A program made the position numbers and the translations under genes. This document shows, piece by piece, positions 14,801 through 23,517 of a stretch of 23,517 nucleotides of DNA (position 1 is its first letter; every line of letters starts with the position of its first letter). Location of the stretch: the NCBI GenBank assembly GCA_035539855.1, contig DATLHO010000059.1:1-23517 (forward strand), read 5' to 3'. The DNA is from DATLHO01 sp035539855 (GTDB taxonomy: Bacteria > Bacteroidota > Ignavibacteria > OLB7). Under the pieces are notes generated by a model. It was given only the letters and a program-made list of their open reading frames with translations. It was not told the origin of the DNA and searched no databases.

Positions 14801-15940
14801 ATGAAGATCGCCCTGATCGGCCCTGCCTATCCCTATCGCGGGGGGATCGCCCACCATACGAACATGCTCTACACCTACCTGCGCCGCCACGGGCACGAGG
14901 TCGATGTCGTCACGTTCACCCGCCAGTATCCGCAGTTTCTCTACCCGGGACAGAGCCAGGAGGAGGTCGGCGACGCCGGAGACGTCGCCGAGGCCATCCC
15001 CTCGGTGCGGCTGATCGACTCGATCAACCCGTTGACATGGTGGCGAGCCGCGCGGCACATCCGCAACGGCGGATACGACCTGCACGTCTTCCGCTGGTGG
15101 CTTCCGTTCTTCGGCTTTTCGTTCGGGACGATCGCGCGGATCCTGCGCCGAAGCCGTCCCGGGAGCATTCTCGTGATCCTCGACAACCTGTTTCCGCACG
15201 AGAAGCGGCCGGGCGACACGCTGCTGACGAACTACTTCTTCCGGCACTGCGACCGCGCGATCTGCCAGTCGTCGACGGTCCTCGAGCAGCTCGCGAAGAC
15301 CTATCCGCAGATCCCCCGGACGATGCTGCCGCACCCGGTCTACGAGAACTTCGGCGTGGCGATCGACCGCGACGAGGCGCGCCGGAGCCTCGGCGTCGCG
15401 GCCGGGAAGGTGATCCTCTTCTTCGGCTTCGTCCGCCGCTACAAGGGGCTCGACCGGCTGCTCGAGGCGATGCCGGAGATCATCCGACGCGTTCCGGGCG
15501 TGCACCTGCTGGTCGTCGGGGAGTTCTTCGAGGATCGCGAGCCGTACCTCACGACGATCCGCGACGGCGGGGTGGGGGACCACGTAACGATCCATGACGC
15601 GTACGTGCCGAACGAGGAGGTCGCCGGCTGGTTCTCGGCCGCGGACATGCTCGTGCTTCCGTATCACAATGCAACCAACAGCGGCATCGTGCAGATCGGC
15701 TACAACTTCGCCGTGCCCGCGATCGTGACGAACGTCGGCAGCCTCAGCGAGGTCGTCCTCGACGGAGAGACCGGATTCGTTCTCGACGAGGCGACGCCCG
15801 AGGCGATCGCCGGGGCCGTCGAGCGCATGTATGGGGAAGGGACCCGCGAGCGCTTCGCCGCGAACATCGTGCGAGAGCGCCGCCGGTACTCCTGGGATGC
15901 CTTCGTCGAGGGGATCGAGAAGTTCGTCAGGGCAGGGTAG
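14801..15940 (+). CDS. Glycosyltransferase family 4 (GT-B fold)
   Basis: The 379 residues have two Rossmann-like halves of a GT-B enzyme. The start MKIALIGPAYPYRGGIAHHT (1-20) has the glycine-rich acceptor-side loop of GT4 proteins. The C-terminal half opens with KVILFFGFVRRYKGLDRLLEA (outline, 203-223), the nucleotide-sugar domain's first strand, and carries LLVVGEFFED (236-245), EEVAGWFSAADMLVLPY (272-288) and the region HNATNSGIVQIGYNFAVP (289-306) in place of the classic ExxxxxxxE motif, with TNVGSLSEVVLDGETGFVL just after. The substitution of the first Glu region by NSGIVQIG is a family-level variant I have not checked. The likely role is transfer of a sugar in envelope polysaccharide or glycolipid synthesis; donor and acceptor are unknown. 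It stands alone between purF (divergent) and uvrA, some 3 kb from the polysaccharide operon. Confidence 0.9.
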   Translation: MKIALIGPAYPYRGGIAHHTNMLYTYLRRHGHEVDVVTFTRQYPQFLYPGQSQEEVGDAGDVAEAIPSVRLIDSINPLTWWRAARHIRNGGYDLHVFRWWLPFFGFSFGTIARILRRSRPGSILVILDNLFPHEKRPGDTLLTNYFFRHCDRAICQSSTVLEQLAKTYPQIPRTMLPHPVYENFGVAIDRDEARRSLGVAAGKVILFFGFVRRYKGLDRLLEAMPEIIRRVPGVHLLVVGEFFEDREPYLTTIRDGGVGDHVTIHDAYVPNEEVAGWFSAADMLVLPYHNATNSGIVQIGYNFAVPAIVTNVGSLSEVVLDGETGFVLDEATPEAIAGAVERMYGEGTRERFAANIVRERRRYSWDAFVEGIEKFVRAG

Positions 15941-15961
15941 CCGGGCGGACCTGCGCTGTCC

Positions 15962-15992
15962 TTGCCCGTCGCCGTCGGGCGTGCGTACCTTG
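15962..15992 (+). promoter_or_regulatory. Candidate promoter for uvrA
   Basis: TTGCCC (15962-15967) and TACCTT (15986-15991) are separated by 18 bases; the second box continues as TACCTTG, close to TAnnTTTG. A short inverted repeat (GCCCG at 15964-15968 and CGGGC at 15976-15980) overlaps the first box and spacer. The leader would be about 43 bases. Confidence 0.4.
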
Positions 15993-16041
15993 ACGGTCTT
16001 TGAACCGGCACGCTCCGCGAAAGGCCTCGAACCAACGGGTG

Positions 16042-18942
<2,901 letters not shown>

Positions 18943-18976
18943 TCGCTTTGCGACAGGGTAGCACGCGGCCGATTCG

Positions 18977-18984
18977 TATGTTTG
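18977..18984 (+). promoter_or_regulatory. Bacteroidota-type -7 element (TAnnTTTG) for the polysaccharide operon
   Basis: TATGTTTG is an exact match to the TAnnTTTG consensus, 52 bases before the ATG at 19037 and 34 bases after the uvrA stop. A TTTG lies at 18947-18950, but 26 bases away, which is longer than the usual 19-21, so the -33 partner is doubtful. Confidence 0.5.
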
Positions 18985-19036
18985 TGGTTTGCGGTTTTCG
19001 CTCCCGTCATTCTTCACACTCGCTAGACCTCGGTTC

Positions 19037-20356
19037 ATGAATCTTCTCGACAGGATCAACGGCCGCCAGTTCAAGGTCGCGGTGGTCGGGCTCGGATATG
19101 TCGGCCTTCCCCTGGCGGTTGAATTCGCCCGCGCGAACATCAAGACCTATGGCATCGACGTCGATCGTGGGAAGATCGACACGCTGGCGGGCGGCGGGAA
19201 CTACATTCAGGATCTGAAGAACGAGGTCGTCCGCGACGTCGTCGACACGGGAATGCTCGTGCCGACGACCGACTTCGCGTCGGTCGCCGACGCCGACGTC
19301 ATCTACATCTGCGTGCCGACTCCGTTCACGCCGAACAAGGAGCCGGACATCACCTACATCATCCAGGCGTCCGAGGCGATCGCCGCGCACATGGTCGACG
19401 GCCAGTGCGTGATCCTCAAGAGCACGACGTTCCCGAACACGACCGAGGGACACGTCCAGCCGATCCTCGAGCGCACCGGCCGCACCGTCGGCGTCGACTT
19501 CCATCTGGCGTTCTCGCCGGAGCGGATCGATCCGGGGAACAAGCACTGGAACACCTCGAACACGCCCGTCGTCGTCGGCGGCGTCACCGAGACGTGTACG
19601 GCGATCGCCGTGGCGGTCAACAGCGTCATCATCGAAAAGGTCGTTCCGGTCTCCTCGCCGAAGGTCGCCGAGATGGAGAAGCTGCTCGAGAACATCTTCC
19701 GCTCGGTCAACATCGCCCTGGTCAACGAGCTGGCGCAGCTCTGCGACAGGATGGGGGGGATCAACATGTGGGAGGTCGTCGACGCCGCGGCTACGAAGCC
19801 GTTCGGGTTCATGCCGTTCTATCCCGGACCCGGCATCGGCGGGCACTGCATCCTGATCGATCCATACTACCTGAGCTGGGCCGCGCGCGAGCACGACTTC
19901 GTGACGAACTTCATCACGCTCGCGGCCGAGGTCAACGAGTCGATGCCGTTCTACGTGCAGCGCATGGTGATCCGCGAGATCGCGAACCTGCCGGTCCGCC
20001 TGGCCGACGCCCGCATCACGATCCTCGGCGTCGCCTTCAAGCGCGACGTCGACGATCTGCGACACAGCCCGGCGCTCCGCGTCATGGAGCTGCTGCTGCA
20101 GGAGGGAGCTCGCATGCTCTGCTACGTCGATCCGTTCGTCCCCGAGCTCGAGCTTGCCGGCGAGCGGCTGCAGTCGACGCCGTACAGCGATCAACTGATG
20201 GCTGACAGCGACCTCGTCGTCATCACGACCGATCACACGGCGTTCGACTACGAGGCGATCGTCCGCAACGCGCGCGTCGTCATCGACACGCGCAACGCGA
20301 CGAAGAACGTGCGCGAGGGGCGTGAGAAGATCCACCTGCTCGGGAGCGGTCACTGA
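19037..20356 (+). CDS. Nucleotide-sugar 6-dehydrogenase (UDP-ManNAc or UDP-GlcNAc dehydrogenase, WecC/WbpA type)
   Basis: The enzyme oxidises the C6 hydroxyl of a UDP-N-acetylhexosamine to a carboxylate with two NAD+. The 439 residues show the NAD-binding VAVVGLGYVGLPLAVEFA (14-31), ICVPTPFTPNKEPD (91-104), ILKSTTFPNTTE (126-137), FSPERIDPGN (159-168, a signature of the N-acetyl sugar branch rather than UDP-glucose dehydrogenases), and the catalytic Cys271 in GPGIGGHCILIDP. The C-terminal domain has GVAFKRDVDDLRHSPALRVMELL. With a UDP-GlcNAc 2-epimerase overlapping it, the natural product is UDP-ManNAcA; use of UDP-GlcNAc directly (WbpA-like, giving UDP-GlcNAcA) is the alternative. Start at 19037 is taken because MNLLDRINGRQFKVAVVG fits the family; the frame is open further up without family sequence. 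Its TGA overlaps the next ATG. Confidence 0.93.
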   Translation: MNLLDRINGRQFKVAVVGLGYVGLPLAVEFARANIKTYGIDVDRGKIDTLAGGGNYIQDLKNEVVRDVVDTGMLVPTTDFASVADADVIYICVPTPFTPNKEPDITYIIQASEAIAAHMVDGQCVILKSTTFPNTTEGHVQPILERTGRTVGVDFHLAFSPERIDPGNKHWNTSNTPVVVGGVTETCTAIAVAVNSVIIEKVVPVSSPKVAEMEKLLENIFRSVNIALVNELAQLCDRMGGINMWEVVDAAATKPFGFMPFYPGPGIGGHCILIDPYYLSWAAREHDFVTNFITLAAEVNESMPFYVQRMVIREIANLPVRLADARITILGVAFKRDVDDLRHSPALRVMELLLQEGARMLCYVDPFVPELELAGERLQSTPYSDQLMADSDLVVITTDHTAFDYEAIVRNARVVIDTRNATKNVREGREKIHLLGSGH

Positions 20357-21462
20357 TGGCCGACACGTCGATCAGGACCGTCATCTCGGTCGTCGGAGCC
20401 CGTCCGAACTTCATGAAGGCCGCGCCGGTACGCGAGGTCCTCATGCGGATCCCGTCGATCAGGCACCTCCTGGTGCACACCGGCCAGCACTACGATCCGA
20501 ACATGTCCGATGTCTTCTTCGAGGACCTCGGCATGGGCAAGCCCGACGTCTTCCTCGGCGTCGGCTCCGGCTCGCACGCGGAGCAGACCGCCCGGGTGAT
20601 GGTCGAGTTCGAGAAGGTCTGTCTGGAGCACCGGCCGGCGCTGGTCATCGTCTACGGCGACGTCAACTCGACGATCGCCGCGGCGCTCGTCGCGAAGAAG
20701 CTCGGCGCCGCGGTGGCGCACGTCGAGAGCGGACTGCGCAGCTTCGATCGCGGGATGCCCGAGGAGATCAACCGGATCCTGACCGACGCGATCACCGACC
20801 TGTTCTTCGTGACCGAGGAGAGCGGGCGCGTGAACCTGCTTCGCGAAGGCGTGCCGGCAGAGCGCGTGCACCTCGTCGGCAACACGATGATCGACTCGCT
20901 GGCGCGGCTCGTCGGCCGACTCGGCGACGCCCCCGCGCGGGGCGAGGAGATCGTCCTGACGCTGCACCGGCCGAGCAACGTCGACGAGCCTGATTCGCTC
21001 GCGAGGCTGCTGGAGGCCGTCGAGAGCGGCGCCGGTGGGCGCACGATCGTTTTTCCGGTGCACCCGCGCACCGACGCCGTGCTCGGCAAAGCAGGACTGC
21101 GCGAGACGATGGAGGCCAGCGGCCGCTGGCGGCTGATCGGACCGGCCGGCTACCGTGAGTTCATCGAGCTCGTGCGCGCCGCCCGCGCGGTCGTCACCGA
21201 CTCCGGAGGAATCCAGGAGGAGACGACGTGGCTCGGAATCCCCTGCGTGACCCTGCGCGAGTCGACCGAGCGTCCGTCGACGGTCGAGCTCGGCTCGAAC
21301 CAGCTCGTCGGCGTCGAGCCGTTCATGGTACGTGAGGCGATCGAGCGCGCGTGCGCGATGCCGGCCGGCGCCGCGACGGCTCCGCCGCTCTGGGACGGGC
21401 ACGCCGCCGAGCGGATCGCCCGCATCGTTCTGCAGTTCCTCGATTCGTCCTCGCCCCGATAG
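20356..21462 (+). CDS. wecB: UDP-N-acetylglucosamine 2-epimerase (non-hydrolysing)
   Basis: This enzyme interconverts UDP-GlcNAc and UDP-ManNAc. The 368 residues have every family landmark: VVGARPNFMKAAP (12-24), HTGQHYD (41-47), VYGDVNST (99-106), AHVESGLRSFDRGMPEEINR (121-140), VGNTMIDS (174-181), LTLHRPSNVD (201-210), VFPVHPRT and DSGGIQEE (282-289), then RESTERP. The start ATG overlaps the stop of the dehydrogenase gene (TGATG at 20354-20358), which shows translational coupling and supports joint production of UDP-ManNAcA. The SLBB export gene begins 18 bases after the stop. ManNAc and ManNAcA residues are used in capsules, O-antigens and wall-linked polymers. Confidence 0.96.
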   Translation: MADTSIRTVISVVGARPNFMKAAPVREVLMRIPSIRHLLVHTGQHYDPNMSDVFFEDLGMGKPDVFLGVGSGSHAEQTARVMVEFEKVCLEHRPALVIVYGDVNSTIAAALVAKKLGAAVAHVESGLRSFDRGMPEEINRILTDAITDLFFVTEESGRVNLLREGVPAERVHLVGNTMIDSLARLVGRLGDAPARGEEIVLTLHRPSNVDEPDSLARLLEAVESGAGGRTIVFPVHPRTDAVLGKAGLRETMEASGRWRLIGPAGYREFIELVRAARAVVTDSGGIQEETTWLGIPCVTLRESTERPSTVELGSNQLVGVEPFMVREAIERACAMPAGAATAPPLWDGHAAERIARIVLQFLDSSSPR

Positions 21463-21480
21463 ATACCCGCGATCCCACGT

Positions 21481-23265
21481 ATGCACAGACACCGGTTCGT
21501 CATCCCCCCGACCCTGCGCGCGCTCGTCGTGGCGCTTGCGCTGCTGTCGACGATCGCTATGGAGCTCGAGGCCCAGTCGACGCCGACGGGACCCCGCAGC
21601 GCCTCGACGGTGCTCGGCGGCTCGAGCGCTCCGCGGCGCTCGACCGGCTCGGCGTTCGGCTCGGAGCTGCCACCGATCGAGAAGGCCGTCGATCCCGAGC
21701 TCTACCGGCTCGGTCCGAACGACCAGCTCATCATCACGATTCCCGCGCTCGAGGATCTCTCGCTCGGCGGTGAGTTCCCGGTAGTCATCTCGGCCGACAA
21801 CGTCGTCGGTCTGCCGCGCGGCGTGACCGTCAACGTCACCGGCATGACGCTCGCGCGCTTCCGTCGCGAGGTCGACCAGGCCTACCGCCGGCGCGGCGCG
21901 ACCTTCGACGTCACGAGCATCGCGCTGGTGCGCCCGCGGTCGATCTACGTGACGGTGCGCGGCGACGTGCGCAATCCCGGCCGACACATGTTGACCGCGG
22001 CGGACCGTGTCACGACCGCAATCGACGTGGCGAACACGATCACGCCCGGGACGACCGAGGCAGAGCTTTACCACATCGTCGAAGGGCAGGGGGGTGTCGC
22101 CTTCGAGCAGTCGGGCACCAGACCCGGATCGGCGCTGTCGGTGCGTGACATGCCGCGACGCAACATCACCGTGCGCCACAACGACGGAACGTCGGAGCGC
22201 GTCGACCTGGCTCGCTACGCCGCCTACGGTGTCGACTCGGACAACCCGACGCTGCGCGAGGGCGACGAGGTCATCGTCGTCGGCCCCGACCCGACGACGG
22301 CGACGGTCGGCGTCGGCGGCGCGGTCAATTCGCCGATGGTCGTCGAGTGGCGCCGCGGCGACAATGCGTCGATGCTCCTGAGGCTCGGCGCCGGACTTCA
22401 ATCCTCGGCAAATGTCTCCGGCGCGTTCATCGCGCGAAGCACCGCGACGGGCCAGGAGCGCATCGCCGTCGACCTCGCCGACTCGGCCTCGCTCGCGGCT
22501 ATCCCTCTGGAGCCCGGCGATCAGCTGATCGTTCCGGCGTCGGAGGCGCGCGCCGGCTCGCGTGCCGGGTTCGTGACGATCGAGGGCGCGGTTTCGCAGC
22601 CGTCGGCCTATCCGATTCTCAGCGGCGAGACGAAGCTCTCCGAAGTCATCGCGGCTGCGGGCGGTTTCGGCGTCGACGCGTCGATCAACGGATCGTACAT
22701 CGTTCGCGAGAGTGATCCCGGCGACCTCGAGATGCGCGCGCAGATCAAGGAGCGGGTCACGACGATCTCGACAAGCGAGCTGACGCTGGAGGACACGACA
22801 CGATTCAAGTACGACCAGATCAATCAGCGCGACCGCGTCGCGGCCGACTTCGTCGCACTGTTCGGTCGCGGCGACAAGAGCGCCGACATCTCGCTGCGCA
22901 GCGGCGACCGCATCGTCGTTCCGACGAACCCGCGGGCCGTGTACGTCTCCGGCCGCGTCATTCATGCCGGCTGGGTCGACTACCGTGAGGGTGCCGACGC
23001 GTCGTACTACATCGGTCGCGCCGGCGGTCTCTCGTCGACCGCCGCCGCGGAGCGCATGCAGGTGATCAAGTACGGAACCGGACTTCCATTGGGAGTCGAG
23101 GATACGCGCATCGAGCCGGGCGACGAGATCTACGTGGCCGGCGAGCGCGACTACCCGGCTCGCACTCCGCTCGAGGTCGCGGCGACGGCGCTCGGCATCG
23201 TCAGCAGTCTCGCCGCGCTCACGTACGTGACGCTGCAGATCATCGACATCCTCTCACGCGAGTGA
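21481..23265 (+). CDS. Polysaccharide export protein with Poly_export and SLBB domains
   Basis: The 594-residue protein belongs to the Wza-like outer-membrane polysaccharide export group. It starts with a signal-like segment (RHRF, hydrophobic run from about 12 to 27, EAQS). The Poly_export (PES) domain runs from YRLGPNDQLIITIPALEDLS (75-94) to about residue 160. SLBB-type modules follow, with marks at VRGDVRNPGRHML (159-171), VGGAVNSPM (about 277-287), IEGAVSQPSAYPI (about 366-378) and VSGRVIHAGWVDY (about 488-501). The last 30 residues hold one hydrophobic segment (TALGIVSSLAALTYVTLQII, about 570-589). There is no Cys near the signal cleavage site, so it is not a lipoprotein, unlike E. coli Wza. 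It is larger than Wza (379 residues) because of extra SLBB modules. Operon position after the UDP-sugar genes supports a role in export of the same polymer. Confidence 0.92.
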   Translation: MHRHRFVIPPTLRALVVALALLSTIAMELEAQSTPTGPRSASTVLGGSSAPRRSTGSAFGSELPPIEKAVDPELYRLGPNDQLIITIPALEDLSLGGEFPVVISADNVVGLPRGVTVNVTGMTLARFRREVDQAYRRRGATFDVTSIALVRPRSIYVTVRGDVRNPGRHMLTAADRVTTAIDVANTITPGTTEAELYHIVEGQGGVAFEQSGTRPGSALSVRDMPRRNITVRHNDGTSERVDLARYAAYGVDSDNPTLREGDEVIVVGPDPTTATVGVGGAVNSPMVVEWRRGDNASMLLRLGAGLQSSANVSGAFIARSTATGQERIAVDLADSASLAAIPLEPGDQLIVPASEARAGSRAGFVTIEGAVSQPSAYPILSGETKLSEVIAAAGGFGVDASINGSYIVRESDPGDLEMRAQIKERVTTISTSELTLEDTTRFKYDQINQRDRVAADFVALFGRGDKSADISLRSGDRIVVPTNPRAVYVSGRVIHAGWVDYREGADASYYIGRAGGLSSTAAAERMQVIKYGTGLPLGVEDTRIEPGDEIYVAGERDYPARTPLEVAATALGIVSSLAALTYVTLQIIDILSRE

Positions 23266-23276
23266 ACCGGGCATCC

Positions 23277-23517
23277 ATGCGAGGATCGACACTTCGGCGG
23301 CGTTGGATCGCAGCACTGCTGATGCTCTGCGCAATGACACCCGCCGCAGCGCAGGTCGACCTGCTGCCGATCGACCATCCCGCGACGACCGCGCTCGTGC
23401 GACTCTACGAGTACGGTGGCGCGCCGGAGTTCCCGCGCGAGCACCTGCCGATCACCCGTGGTCTCGCGCGCCGTCTCTTCCTCGCGGCGGAGTCCGACAC
23501 GACCCTGCCGCTCTCGC
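23277..23517 (+). CDS. Secreted protein, N-terminal fragment; possible Wzi-like capsule assembly outer-membrane protein
   Basis: An ATG at 23277, 11 bases after the previous stop, opens a frame of 80 codons that runs off the right edge. It starts with a signal peptide (basic MRGSTLRRRW, hydrophobic run, cleavage near TPAAAQ at residues 21-26). The mature part begins VDLLPIDHPATTALVRLYEYG, then LPITRGLARRLFLAAES. A start of this kind, with a His-Pro, a short helix and then LPxTR, occurs at the N-terminus of capsule-assembly Wzi-type beta-barrel proteins of this bacterial group, as far as I recall it; the barrel itself is not in the window. Operon position after the export gene fits. Other secreted proteins remain possible. 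Confidence 0.6.
   Translation, partial: MRGSTLRRRWIAALLMLCAMTPAAAQVDLLPIDHPATTALVRLYEYGGAPEFPREHLPITRGLARRLFLAAESDTTLPLS

Noticed and set aside
15964..15980. Inverted repeat GCCCG-7-CGGGC in the uvrA promoter region as a possible SOS (LexA) operator
   Set aside because: Only five paired bases, expected often by chance at this GC content, and no known LexA box pattern.
20350..22965. An 871-codon open frame on the minus strand, antisense to wecB and the SLBB gene
   Set aside because: It is rich in Arg, Asp, Val and His with no domain, and lies opposite two well-identified genes. Long antisense frames are expected here because GC-rich third codon positions remove stop codons.

Overview
The window is about 23.5 kb of GC-rich, densely coding bacterial chromosome with 17 protein genes (two cut by the window edges), short intergenic gaps and no RNA genes, CRISPR arrays, insertion sequences or phage genes that I can see. 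The secreted protein at 1842-4751 ends in a type IX secretion (T9SS, Por) C-terminal sorting domain. Two intergenic regions carry exact copies of the Bacteroidota promoter -7 element TAnnTTTG, and good Shine-Dalgarno sites are rare. Together these point to a high-GC member of the Bacteroidota/Chlorobiota (FCB) group, such as a Kapabacteria-, Ignavibacteria- or Rhodothermota-like lineage. That placement is inference; a ribosomal or RpoB marker would be needed to settle it.

Left part (1-4751): a branched-chain amino acid type ABC substrate-binding lipoprotein runs off the left edge on the minus strand. Upstream of it on the same strand lies a flavin reductase. Divergent from these is a large secreted protein with six Asp-box (BNR/sialidase-like) motifs, Fn3-like regions and a T9SS tail. 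A strong hairpin terminator follows it.

Middle (4790-13138): etfB and etfA encode both subunits of an electron transfer flavoprotein. A bifunctional-nuclease-domain (BFN/DUF151) protein with a C-terminal UVR motif follows on its own promoter, then a second terminator. Next come an unrecognised 208-residue protein, a DUF2461 protein and ruvB. Convergent with ruvB is a secreted protein built of seven repeats of about 60 residues, very probably a beta-propeller. Divergent from that is nadC. Convergent with nadC is a LysE-type exporter that sits 3 bases behind purF, in one minus-strand operon.

Right part (13142-23517): purF (with its likely 4Fe-4S ligands), a GT4 glycosyltransferase and uvrA are followed by a tightly packed plus-strand operon. 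This holds a nucleotide-sugar 6-dehydrogenase (WecC/WbpA type), UDP-GlcNAc 2-epimerase (WecB), a polysaccharide export protein with SLBB domains, and the start of a secreted protein that may be a Wzi-like capsule outer-membrane protein. This cluster should make a UDP-ManNAcA- or UDP-GlcNAcA-type precursor and export an envelope polysaccharide; it continues past the right edge.

Most of the window is housekeeping (NAD and purine synthesis, DNA repair, electron transfer). I do not see a clearly new defence or mobile system. The points most worth a second look are the seven-repeat propeller protein, promoter elements that merge with terminator U-tracts or sit directly against start codons, the export protein that lacks a lipobox, and the unrecognised 208-residue gene.
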